Assembly (NCBI GenBank): GCA_963731745.1
Contig: CAVSWT010000010.1
Span: 434,001 to 498,000, forward strand
Length of the DNA stretch: 64,000 nt
Direction of reading: 5' to 3'
Origin: CAVSWT01 sp963731745
GTDB lineage: Bacteria; Bacteroidota; Ignavibacteria; Ignavibacteriales; Ignavibacteriaceae
The stretch's first letter is position 1, and every line of letters starts with the position of its first letter. A program made the translations under genes and the position numbers. This document shows, piece by piece, positions 35,367 to 43,292 of this stretch. The notes beneath the pieces were generated by a model. That model was not told the DNA's origin and ran no database searches. It was given only the letters and a program-made list of their open reading frames with translations.

Positions 35367-35942
35367 TTATGGAAGCTTTGAATAATTTTTTGTTACACCA
35401 AAGTAGATACTTACAGCAGCAAAAACTTTTATCACTGTCGCTAATGAAAATAAAATTCCGCCTACTTTTAATGCTGCTTGAAAATCTTTTATATAAAATA
35501 AATTCAAAAATAAAGTCCCGCACAATATTACCAGCGCTTCACCGGCAAACATTGCAAGTGTTACAACAATGTAGTTTTTATTTTTCTCAACGATATATCC
35601 GGTTAAGAAAGCGCCTAATGGAAAAGCTAATAAGTAACCGCCGGTTGGACCAAATAAATATGCAATTCCCATTGCACCATTAGCAAATACGGGCAGGCCA
35701 ATGCTTCCTAAAAACAAATAAAGTAATTGAGAATAAGCTCCATTTTTAGATCCTAAAAAAGCTCCGGCTAAAACTACCATCATTGTTTGTAAAGAAAACG
35801 GAACAGGTTTAATTGGAATTGCTATTTGTGCACCTACCACCGTTAAAAGCGAAAATGCTATTATCCAAAATATTCTATTTGAAGCGACTTTATTTAAAAT
35901 TATTGAAAGAGAATTCTTTTTGATATTTTGATTGGCTTGCAT
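35367..35942 (-). CDS. bioY: Biotin transporter BioY (ECF S-component)
   Basis: The ~191-residue membrane protein has about six helices. The BioY pattern PVPFSLQTMMVVLAGAFLGSKNGAYSQLLYLFLGSIGLPVFA is followed by GPTGGYLLAFPLGAFLTGYI. BioY takes up biotin alone or with the shared EcfAT energising module, which is not in this window. I chose the ATG at 35942; a TTG four codons upstream overlaps the hydrolase stop. Confidence 0.9.
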   Translation of the reverse strand: MQANQNIKKNSLSIILNKVASNRIFWIIAFSLLTVVGAQIAIPIKPVPFSLQTMMVVLAGAFLGSKNGAYSQLLYLFLGSIGLPVFANGAMGIAYLFGPTGGYLLAFPLGAFLTGYIVEKNKNYIVVTLAMFAGEALVILCGTLFLNLFYIKDFQAALKVGGILFSLATVIKVFAAVSIYFGVTKNYSKLP

Positions 35943-35950
35943 TATTGTCC

Positions 35951-36784
35951 TCAATTAAAATTTGAATTAAAAAATATTTTTGTTTCGTTTAATAAATTTT
36001 CAAATACCGGGTTGCTTCCATCAAAAGGATGTTTCATATTAAATGTGTGGCCTGTCGATGGAATTTTGTAAAATTTTGTATTGTTTTTATCAGACCAATT
36101 ATATAGCATTTCGGCTTCTTTTATTTTTACAGATAGATCTTGTTCACCATGAGCAATAAATAAAGGCTTATTTAAATTTTTCACTGCTTTTTCAATGTTT
36201 AAGAAATCATGTTTATTTTTTTCAAGATCATTCAATAAAGATACGTTTAGTGACATTATTTGTTTTGTTCTTGAATTCATTACATCGAATTTACCTTTTT
36301 TTCTCCATTCTTCTTTTTGTCTAACAGAATATCGATCAAAATTTGCTACTGAAGCCCAAACAGCAACAGCATCAATCTCTTTCATTTTTGAAGATGTTAA
36401 CAATGAAATTGCGCCGCCTCTGCTATGGCCAATGAGACCAACTTTATTATTAGAAACTTTACCAAAGAAACCTCTTTTATATGAAAGAACTAATTCTGAT
36501 AGCTCGTTAACTTCTAATGAAAATGTGTTTTCTGCAAATTCATCCAATTCCGTAAATTCAGTTAAATTGTCTCCGATTCCATTATGCGAAAAATTAAAAG
36601 TAAGAACAAAATAACCTTCTTTTACAAAATATTCGGCTGCATAAGGAAAAGATCCCCAATCTTTAAAACCTTTGAAGCCATGAACTAATACAATACAAGG
36701 TGCTGAATTTATTCTCTCTATTCCAAAAGCAGAAATTCTTAGCTTGTTGTTTTGAGTGGTGGTTAGAATAAAATCTTCGCTCAT
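35951..36784 (-). CDS. Alpha/beta-hydrolase family protein
   Basis: The 277-residue protein has an alpha/beta-hydrolase fold with VLVHGFKGFKDWGSFPYAAEYF (oxyanion region), the nucleophile elbow IGHSRGGAI (Ser), a late Asp in FIAHGEQDLSV and the catalytic His in STGHTFN. No signal peptide is present, so it acts in the cytoplasm. The substrate is unknown; acyl- or dienelactone-hydrolase-like esterase activity is likely. It is divergent from the acyl-CoA dehydrogenase gene across a 175-base region with an inverted repeat. Confidence 0.85.
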   Translation of the reverse strand: MSEDFILTTTQNNKLRISAFGIERINSAPCIVLVHGFKGFKDWGSFPYAAEYFVKEGYFVLTFNFSHNGIGDNLTEFTELDEFAENTFSLEVNELSELVLSYKRGFFGKVSNNKVGLIGHSRGGAISLLTSSKMKEIDAVAVWASVANFDRYSVRQKEEWRKKGKFDVMNSRTKQIMSLNVSLLNDLEKNKHDFLNIEKAVKNLNKPLFIAHGEQDLSVKIKEAEMLYNWSDKNNTKFYKIPSTGHTFNMKHPFDGSNPVFENLLNETKIFFNSNFN

Positions 36785-36856
36785 TGAATTGAAATATGCT
36801 TATTAAACTTAGAAAAGTCAAGATTTTTGGTTAAAATTCAACTTTTCTTTTTCTAC

Positions 36857-36879
36857 ACTAAAAAATCGTATTTTTTAGT
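36857..36879. promoter_or_regulatory. Perfect 10+3+10 inverted repeat between hydrolase and acyl-CoA dehydrogenase genes
   Basis: ACTAAAAAAT (36857-36866) and ATTTTTTAGT (36870-36879) flank CGT. It lies between the start codons of two divergent genes, about 80 bases upstream of the dehydrogenase. The position and symmetry suit a repressor operator; a hairpin role is less likely because it is upstream of both genes. The regulator is unknown. Confidence 0.45.
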
Positions 36880-36959
36880 TATATAGAGCAATAATTAGTT
36901 TATTTGTTTTATAGGTTCATTTAAGTATTTTTCATCAACTTTTTAATATTTAGGAATTT

Positions 36960-38096
36960 ATGGATTTTACCTTTTCACATGATCATCAAATGCTTCGAGG
37001 TTTAGTTAAAGAATTTACTGATGCTGAAATTAGGCCTCGTGCGGCTGAAATAGACAAAAATGAAACTATTCCAGAAGAGCTAAGAAAAAAAATTGCAGAA
37101 GTAGGATTTTTAGGTGTATCGTTTCCTGAAGAATATGGTGGAGGCGGCTTAGGTGAAATTGGTTATTGCATAATGCAGGAAGAAATATCAAAAGCATGTG
37201 CATCTACTGCAACTTTTATAGGCGCACATCAATCTATCGGAACAAATTCAATTTTTTTAGGTGGAAATGAAACTCTTAAAAAAAAATACTTACCTCAATT
37301 AACTTCTGGAGAAAAAATAGCTGCATTTGCATTAACAGAACCTGAAGCTGGTTCCGATTCATTTAATCTAAAAACTTCAGCTGAACTTAAAGGTGATAAA
37401 TGGATATTGAACGGTACAAAAGTTTGGATTACTAATGCAGGAATTGCTGATGTTTTTTCAGTATTTGCAAGAACAAAAAGAGGCATTTCCGGATTTGTTG
37501 TCGAAAAAAATTTTCCTGGTGTCAGCATCGGTCCGCCAGAAAAAAAGCTGGGTATAAAAGGTAGCATCACAAATTCAATAAATTTTGAAAATGTTGAAGT
37601 TCCGATGGAAAATATAATTGGTGAAGATGGTAAAGGCTTTTTAATTGCAATGGCGACTCTAGATACCGGCCGATTGGGTTTAGGCGCAGGCTGTCTTGGT
37701 GCCTCTAAGGAGTTATTAAATGTGTCTGTGAATTATTCAAAGCAAAGAAAACAATTTGATAAAGCCATTTCAAAGTTTCAGGCAATTCAATTTATGCTGG
37801 CGGAAATAGCAGCACAGATTTATTGTATGGAGAGTATTGTTTATAGAACGGCTTTTAATTATGATGCGAAAAGAGATATTTCACAAGAAGCTGCAATTGT
37901 AAAATTAGTTTGCTCAGAAGCGATGGCGGATGTAGCGGATAAAGCACTTCAAATACATGGTGGAATGGGGTTTTCACGAGAACTTCCGCTTGAAAGATTT
38001 TTTAGAGACGCAAGAATCTTAAAAATATTTGAAGGGACAAATGAAATTCAAAAACTAATAATAAGCCGTTACGTTTTAAAAAATAATGGGAAATAA
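36960..38096 (+). CDS. Acyl-CoA dehydrogenase
   Basis: FAD enzyme of 378 residues that makes the alpha-beta double bond of acyl-CoA and passes electrons to ETF. Motifs are FALTEPEAGSDSFNLKTSAEL (FAD/substrate site), WITNAG, GRLGLGAGCLGASKELL, LQIHGGMGFSRELPLERFFRDARI and the catalytic Glu in KIFEGTNEIQKLIISRYVL. It resembles short-chain (butyryl-CoA-type) enzymes. It stands alone on the plus strand; the membrane Fe-S oxidoreductase encoded at 33316-35322 could accept the electrons via ETF (inference). Confidence 0.93.
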   Translation: MDFTFSHDHQMLRGLVKEFTDAEIRPRAAEIDKNETIPEELRKKIAEVGFLGVSFPEEYGGGGLGEIGYCIMQEEISKACASTATFIGAHQSIGTNSIFLGGNETLKKKYLPQLTSGEKIAAFALTEPEAGSDSFNLKTSAELKGDKWILNGTKVWITNAGIADVFSVFARTKRGISGFVVEKNFPGVSIGPPEKKLGIKGSITNSINFENVEVPMENIIGEDGKGFLIAMATLDTGRLGLGAGCLGASKELLNVSVNYSKQRKQFDKAISKFQAIQFMLAEIAAQIYCMESIVYRTAFNYDAKRDISQEAAIVKLVCSEAMADVADKALQIHGGMGFSRELPLERFFRDARILKIFEGTNEIQKLIISRYVLKNNGK

Positions 38097-38278
38097 TAAG
38101 TTTTGTTTTAACTAGTTCTCTAAAAGATTATTTTGAATATTAATTATTGTATTTATAACACAAAAATAGAAGCACAAACGAGTATCACTTCGCAGCTTCC
38201 TACTAAATAATCTCGTTTATTTTTACTCATCATTTCTGTATTTTTATGAAAGATATTTTACACAAAAAAAAATAATAC

Positions 38279-39031
38279 ATGCGTTACTTACTTGTAATTC
38301 CCTCAATAGATATTAAGAATGGTAAAACTGTTCGCGTCGTTCAAGGCATTCCTGAACTTGATTGTGTTGAATACGGAAGCGATCCCATAGAGATGGCAAA
38401 AATCTGGCGTACTGAAAATGCCAAAATGATTCACGTAGTTGATTTTGACGGTGCACATGATCATTCTCATAAAAACTTTAAAGTAATTCATGAGATTTGT
38501 AATTCAGTTATCATTCCTGTTGAATTTGCCGGCGGAATAAGAACCATGGAAGATGCTGATGAATTGCTTGATATGGGTGTTTGTAGATTAGTTATCGGCA
38601 CAATGGCAATTGATAATCCTGAATTATTCAAAAAATTATTTGAAAAATATGGGCCTTTACGAATATCAATTGGTCTTGATATTATTGATAACGAATTAAT
38701 TATTCGCGGCCGCAAAAAAATGACGGGTGTTTCATATATCGAGTTTGCAAAAACAATGTCAGAAATGGGCATTGAAAGATTTATTGTTACGGATGTAAAA
38801 AGAAATGGCCTGCTTGGCGGTCCGAATTTAAAGCTTGCGCAACAGATAGCTGAAACAACACATAAAAAAATTACGCTTTCCGGCGGTATAAGAAACAAAG
38901 ATGAATTAATGGATGTTCAAAATTTGATGCCGATAGGCGTTGATTCAGTTATAGTAGGCAGAGCACTTTATGAAAATAAATTTCCATGTCAAAAACTTTG
39001 GCGTGTTGCTGAATCCGGAATTTTTCAATAA
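38279..39031 (+). CDS. HisA-like phosphoribosyl isomerase (stand-alone, substituted active site)
   Basis: The 250-residue TIM barrel matches HisA: IPSIDIKNGKTVRVVQG at the N-terminus with the first catalytic Asp, VVDFDGAH, FAGGIRT, SIGLDII with the second Asp, LSGGIRNKDE and VGRALYENKF. HisA isomerises ProFAR to PRFAR in histidine synthesis. Two usual HisA positions differ: the GW of the substrate loop reads GR (RGRKKMTG), and RDG reads RNG (VKRNGLLGGPN). No other his gene is nearby; instead it is followed 8 bases later by a cyclic-nucleotide-binding protein gene. It may be true HisA or a paralogue with another task. Confidence 0.72.
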   Translation: MRYLLVIPSIDIKNGKTVRVVQGIPELDCVEYGSDPIEMAKIWRTENAKMIHVVDFDGAHDHSHKNFKVIHEICNSVIIPVEFAGGIRTMEDADELLDMGVCRLVIGTMAIDNPELFKKLFEKYGPLRISIGLDIIDNELIIRGRKKMTGVSYIEFAKTMSEMGIERFIVTDVKRNGLLGGPNLKLAQQIAETTHKKITLSGGIRNKDELMDVQNLMPIGVDSVIVGRALYENKFPCQKLWRVAESGIFQ

Positions 39032-39039
39032 GAGGGATA

Positions 39040-39609
39040 ATGGAAGATTTAAAAAACAATAATAGAATTATTCACAGCAGCTTTTGGGCAAATCTATTTA
39101 AGTCGCCGACAGATAAAGCAGATTTAGAAAAATCATTGCTATCAATTCCACTTTTTGCTGAGTTAAATAGAAAAGACATTTCTTTATTGATAAATATTAT
39201 TCATAATAGAAATTATTTGCCGGGCGAATACATATTCTACCAAGGTGATCCAGGAATAGGATTAAACTTAATTCGCGACGGCGAAGTTACAATTCAAAGA
39301 ACAAACGAAGAAGGATCAATCATCTCATTAGCAACATTTAAGAAAGGTGATTTTTTTGGTGAGCTTGCTTTAGTTGATGGAGAAAAAAGATCAGCATCTG
39401 CGATTGCAAAAAGTGAAACAAGATTAGCCGTAATTTTTAAACCAGATTTAGATGATTTTATTGAAAAATATCCTCGTAAAGGAATTAAAATTTTACAGGG
39501 TATATCGCACATTGTAGCCGTTCGCTTGCGTAAATTAAACGAAGATAACTTCAAAATTCAAAGTGAATTAAAAATAAATGTGGGAAAAGATTATGAAACC
39601 GGATATTAA
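39040..39609 (+). CDS. Cyclic-nucleotide-binding domain protein without DNA-binding domain
   Basis: The 189-residue protein has a single cNMP-binding domain at about residues 35-155. The phosphate-binding cassette reads FFGELALVDGEKRSASAIA and is preceded by YLPGEYIFYQGDPGIGLNLIRDGEV. The cassette Arg is kept, so cAMP or a related nucleotide may bind. No helix-turn-helix follows, so it is not a CRP-type transcription factor and may regulate a partner protein. It overlaps the universal stress gene by 17 bases. Confidence 0.85.
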   Translation: MEDLKNNNRIIHSSFWANLFKSPTDKADLEKSLLSIPLFAELNRKDISLLINIIHNRNYLPGEYIFYQGDPGIGLNLIRDGEVTIQRTNEEGSIISLATFKKGDFFGELALVDGEKRSASAIAKSETRLAVIFKPDLDDFIEKYPRKGIKILQGISHIVAVRLRKLNEDNFKIQSELKINVGKDYETGY

Positions 39610-40087
39610 AAAGGTGCTTGCACCAATAGATTTTTCCGATTACTCAAAAGGCGCATTAAAATATGCTGCTAACTTTGTTAAAGCTTTTAATGCAGAACTC
39701 TATTTAATTTATGTTGTTGAACCGGTTATTTATCCTCCGGATTTCAGCATGGGACAAATTGCCATGCCCTCTGTAGATATTGAGATGGATAAACGCGCCA
39801 AAGAAGAATTGGATATTTTGGCAAAGAAAGAAATCCCAGCTGAAATAAAAGCAACAACCATAGTGAAAACTGGCAAGCCATTTATCGAAATTATTGAAAC
39901 CGCTAAAGAGGAAGATGTGGATTTAATAATTATAGCAACACATGGGCATACGGGAATTGAACATATTCTATTCGGCAGTACTGCTGAAAAAGTTGTAAGA
40001 AAGGCTCCTTGTCCGGTTTTAACTTTAAGAGCACCTGTGAAAGGATTTATTTTTAATGAAGCAAGAAAAGAAGGCAAAGAAAATTAA
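39593..40087 (+). CDS. Universal stress protein (UspA family)
   Basis: Soluble 164-residue single-domain Usp. The N-terminus KKVLAPIDFSDYSKGALKYAANFV and the ATP-binding motif THGHTGIEHILFGSTAEKVVRKAPCPVLTLR are both complete, so it belongs to the ATP-binding group. The ATG at 39593 is preferred; another five codons upstream (39578) would lengthen the overlap with the cNMP-binding gene. Together with that gene and the HisA-like gene it forms a compact three-gene set. Confidence 0.9.
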   Translation: MKPDIKKVLAPIDFSDYSKGALKYAANFVKAFNAELYLIYVVEPVIYPPDFSMGQIAMPSVDIEMDKRAKEELDILAKKEIPAEIKATTIVKTGKPFIEIIETAKEEDVDLIIIATHGHTGIEHILFGSTAEKVVRKAPCPVLTLRAPVKGFIFNEARKEGKEN

Positions 40088-40097
40088 AGTTAAATTT

Positions 40098-41078
40098 TCA
40101 ATTCTTTCTGTCGGTTATAAATTCTACTAATGCTTGAAGAGCAATTTTACTAGGTGAGTCTGGAAATACTTTTAACATTTCCATTGCGTTATTGGAATAA
40201 TCTTGAGCAACTTTTAACGCGTAATTAATTCCATTATTCTTTCTCACAAATTCAATTATTTTTTGAACATCTTCTTTTTTCCCGCCATTTTTAATTAATT
40301 TTTTAATTGAATCTGCTTCTGATTTTGAAACTTGATTTAATGAATATATAAGCGGCAAAGTAATTTTCTTTTCCTTTATATCACCGCCCACTGGCTTACC
40401 AATCAAGGTTGCCGTACCTTCATAATCTAAAATATCATCTCTTATTTGAAATGCCATTCCGATTGATTCACCAAAATTTTTCATTGCTTGATGATATTCG
40501 CTATTGTCAGTGCTGCTTAGCGCTCCAATTTGACAGCAAGTTTCCAAAAGAGAAGCAGTCTTATCCGAAATGATTTTGAAATACGTTTCCTCATCGATAT
40601 CAAGCTTACGAGTTTTTCGAATTTGAAGTAGTTCACCTTCAGACATCCTTTTTACAGTATTTGTAATAACCCCTAAGAAATCATAATCTTTACCATCTAC
40701 AGCAATTAAAAGTCCTCTTGCTAAAAGATAATCTCCCATTAATACAGCAGCTTTGTTTTTAAAGACTGCATTAATAGACCAGAACCCTCTCCTCTTATCA
40801 GCATTATCAACTACGTCATCATGCACTAATGTTGCTGTATGAAGTAATTCAACTAAAACTGCCCCGCGATAGCTTCTTTCATTAATGCCTCCAGCAACTT
40901 TTGCGGCAAGTAATACAAGTAGCGGACGAATCTTTTTTCCCTTTTGACGAATTATATATTTTGCTATCAAATCAACCAAACCTACATTTGATTTAATAGA
41001 TTGCTTATACAATTTGTGGAAAGTTTCTAATTCTAATTTGATAGGATAGCTTATTGCTGAAAGATCTTTTTTAATCAA
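40098..41078 (-). CDS. Polyprenyl diphosphate synthase (trans, long-chain)
   Basis: Condenses isopentenyl units into a long-chain polyprenyl diphosphate, most likely the side chain of the respiratory quinone. The 326-residue protein has both Asp-rich motifs, LVHDDVVDNADKRRG and FQIRDDILDYEG, plus GKKIRPLLVLLAAK. It starts with TTG and overlaps tatC by 8 bases. Chain length cannot be read reliably from the sequence. Confidence 0.9.
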   Translation of the reverse strand: MIKKDLSAISYPIKLELETFHKLYKQSIKSNVGLVDLIAKYIIRQKGKKIRPLLVLLAAKVAGGINERSYRGAVLVELLHTATLVHDDVVDNADKRRGFWSINAVFKNKAAVLMGDYLLARGLLIAVDGKDYDFLGVITNTVKRMSEGELLQIRKTRKLDIDEETYFKIISDKTASLLETCCQIGALSSTDNSEYHQAMKNFGESIGMAFQIRDDILDYEGTATLIGKPVGGDIKEKKITLPLIYSLNQVSKSEADSIKKLIKNGGKKEDVQKIIEFVRKNNGINYALKVAQDYSNNAMEMLKVFPDSPSKIALQALVEFITDRKN

Positions 41079-41838
41079 CTTTTTTTACTGAAATTTTTGA
41101 GATGAAAATACTTATTTCATATAATAAAACCAATGGAACTGCGAGTACAATTTGCGAAACCGGATCAGTTCCAGGAGTTAAAAACGCTGCTAGAACCATA
41201 ATTGCAACAATCGAATGCCTTCTATATTTTTTCATGTATTGAGGTTTTAGTATTCCTAATTTCGTTAAGAAAAAAGAAATCATCGGCAGCTCAAATATAA
41301 AGCCTGCCGCAAGCATAACACTTATAATAATTGAAAGATATTCATCAATTGCAAATTGATTTACAATCTCCTTCGAACCGAATTGAGCCGCAAATTTTAA
41401 TGTAAGAGGAAGCATAACGTAATACGCGAAAACTATTCCACTTAAAAAACATATAGTTGAATAAAAAACAATTAATATTGCGTATTTACGTTCGCTCTTT
41501 TTAAGTGCCGGAGCAATAAAGCTCCAAAGCTGATAAAAAATATTAGGAAGACTTAATATAACACCCCCGATAATTGCAACTTGCATATACATGAATAACT
41601 GTCCGAATGGCTTAAGATTCTGAAGTTTAGCGCCGGAATCAACTGCTGGTTTTAATAATATTACATTTACTAAAAAATCAATGAATATCCAGCAGAGTGC
41701 TGTACCCACAACTAGGCCTATTAACGAATATATAAGACGCCATCTTAACTCTTCAAGATGGTCGAGAAAAGACATTTCCGAACTTGAATCTTCCTCTTCT
41801 AATTCAGTGTTTTGATTAATGATTTGCTGGTCAGCCAC
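41071..41838 (-). CDS. tatC: Sec-independent protein translocase subunit TatC
   Basis: Twin-arginine signal receptor in the cytoplasmic membrane. The 255-residue protein has six predicted helices, with the TatC signature FLDHLEELRWRLIYSLIGL, LKPFGQLFMYMQVAIIGGVILSLPNIFYQLWSFIAPALKKSERKY and AAFLTPGTDPVSQIVLAVPLVLLYEISI. The N-terminus carries an acidic extension of about 20 residues. The start is GTG; an ATG 21 codons in, just before the signature, is the alternative. No tatA or tatB lies nearby. Confidence 0.93.
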   Translation of the reverse strand: MADQQIINQNTELEEEDSSSEMSFLDHLEELRWRLIYSLIGLVVGTALCWIFIDFLVNVILLKPAVDSGAKLQNLKPFGQLFMYMQVAIIGGVILSLPNIFYQLWSFIAPALKKSERKYAILIVFYSTICFLSGIVFAYYVMLPLTLKFAAQFGSKEIVNQFAIDEYLSIIISVMLAAGFIFELPMISFFLTKLGILKPQYMKKYRRHSIVAIMVLAAFLTPGTDPVSQIVLAVPLVLLYEISIFISKISVKKVD

Positions 41839-41935
41839 TGTGGTTTCTATTTATTAATTTAATTCAGAATATAAAGGAAATTGAGTACATAGATTTTTTA
41901 CTTCTGATTTTATCTCATCTAGTTTTTTTTCATCT

Positions 41936-43150
41936 TCAAAATTTGTCAACCGCTTGATTAATAAATTCAGCGATTTTTATCATTTCGTTTTCTTTCATTC
42001 CTCTGGTCGTTACTGCTGGTGTACCAACCCGTATTCCGCTTGTTACAAACGGACTTCTGGAATCGAAAGGCACCATATTTTTATTTACAGTTATGCCTGC
42101 CTTTCCTAAACTCTGTTCAGCCTGCTTACCTGTTATATTTTTATTTGATAGATCGATTAACATTAGATGATTATCCGTACCATTTGAGATTATATCGAAA
42201 TCAAATTCCATTAATTTTTCAGCTAGCTTTTTTGAATTTTTAATAATCTGCTTTGCATATGCTGAAAACGAATCGCTTAATGCTTCGCCAAAAGCAACTG
42301 CTTTAGCCATTATGATATGCATTAAGGGTCCGCCTTGAATTCCAGGCATTACAGTAGAATCTATCAATTCAGACATCAATTTGGTTCTATCTCCTTTAGG
42401 AGTTTTAATGCCAAAAGGATTTTCTCGATCCTTTCCAATTAAAATTATTCCGCCTCGCGGGCCGCGTAATGTTTTATGAGTAGTTGATGTTACAAAATCA
42501 CAGTATGGTATTGGACTATTTAACAAACCTTTTGCTATTAAGCCTGCCGGATGAGCCATATCGCACATTAATAATGCACCGATAGAATCAGCAATTTGCC
42601 TGAAATTTTTATAATCCCACTCCCGTGAATAAGCACTTGCACCCACAATTATCATTTTGGGTTTTTCTTTTTTAGCTAATTCCTCTATGTGGTTGTAATC
42701 TAATAATTTAGTCTCTTTATCTAAAGTATAACCTACTGCTTGATATAGCTGCCCGGAAAAGTTAACAGGAGAGCCATGTGTCAAGTGGCCGCCATGTGCT
42801 AAACTTAATCCAAGAAACTTATCACCTGGCTTTAACGCAGTCATAAATACAGCCATATTAGCTTGTGAACCACTATGCGGCTGAACATTTACATATTCCG
42901 CATTAAATAAATTTTTAAGTCTTTCACGAGCAATATTTTCCGCTATATCCACATACTCGCATCCGCCATAATATCTTTTACCTGGATAACCTTCAGCATA
43001 TTTATTTGTAAGTACCGAACCGGCGGCCTCGAGTACCGCAGGACTTACGAAATTTTCAGATGCAATAAGTTCAAGTTTTTCCTGCTGCCTTTTTGTTTCA
43101 AGGTTTAAAACTTCAAAAATTTCTTTATCTTTTTCTAGATGTTCGTACAT
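41936..43150 (-). CDS. glyA: Serine hydroxymethyltransferase, C-terminus cut by a frameshift
   Basis: PLP enzyme that converts serine and tetrahydrofolate to glycine and methylene-THF. The 404-residue frame has ELIASENFVSPAVLEAAGSVLTNKYAEGYPGKRYYGGCEYVD, the PLP Lys in VTSTTHKTLRGPRGG and SGIRVGTPAVTTRG. It stops early after NQAVDKF. One base over, the normal tail (FEDEKKLDEIKSEVKNLC, then QFPLYSELN) continues to a stop at 41854. The shift lies in a run of four T (minus strand, 41938-41941), one more than expected. With the tail restored, the gap to tatC falls from 97 to 15 bases. Sequencing error or a recent mutation are both possible. Confidence 0.9.
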   Translation of the reverse strand: MYEHLEKDKEIFEVLNLETKRQQEKLELIASENFVSPAVLEAAGSVLTNKYAEGYPGKRYYGGCEYVDIAENIARERLKNLFNAEYVNVQPHSGSQANMAVFMTALKPGDKFLGLSLAHGGHLTHGSPVNFSGQLYQAVGYTLDKETKLLDYNHIEELAKKEKPKMIIVGASAYSREWDYKNFRQIADSIGALLMCDMAHPAGLIAKGLLNSPIPYCDFVTSTTHKTLRGPRGGIILIGKDRENPFGIKTPKGDRTKLMSELIDSTVMPGIQGGPLMHIIMAKAVAFGEALSDSFSAYAKQIIKNSKKLAEKLMEFDFDIISNGTDNHLMLIDLSNKNITGKQAEQSLGKAGITVNKNMVPFDSRSPFVTSGIRVGTPAVTTRGMKENEMIKIAEFINQAVDKF

Positions 43151-43190
43151 AATAAAAACCGGTAATTAATTAGTAATTTGATTAAATAGA

Positions 43191-43223
43191 AAAGGTTTCG
43201 CAAAACAAAATTACGAAACCTTT
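43191..43223 (-). terminator. Terminator after the TPR-protein gene
   Basis: AAAGGTTTCG (43191-43200) and CGAAACCTTT (43214-43223) form a perfect 10-base-pair stem with a 13-base loop. On the minus strand a T-rich tract follows. It separates the TPR gene from glyA. Confidence 0.82.
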
Positions 43224-43292
43224 ATAAAACTTAATATGAAAATATTTTTTTATTAGAAATTATTCTGACAAAAAAATTATGCAAAGCCGCCA

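Noticed and set aside
38176..38218. Possible terminator after acyl-CoA dehydrogenase (AAACGAG / CTCGTTT followed by T-rich DNA)
   Set aside because: Only 7 pairs around a 29-base loop; too weak to call.
40079..40099. Small hairpin GAAAATT / AATTTTC between the stress-protein and polyprenyl synthase genes
   Set aside because: AT-only stem of 7 pairs overlapping the ends of both genes; expected by chance in this DNA.
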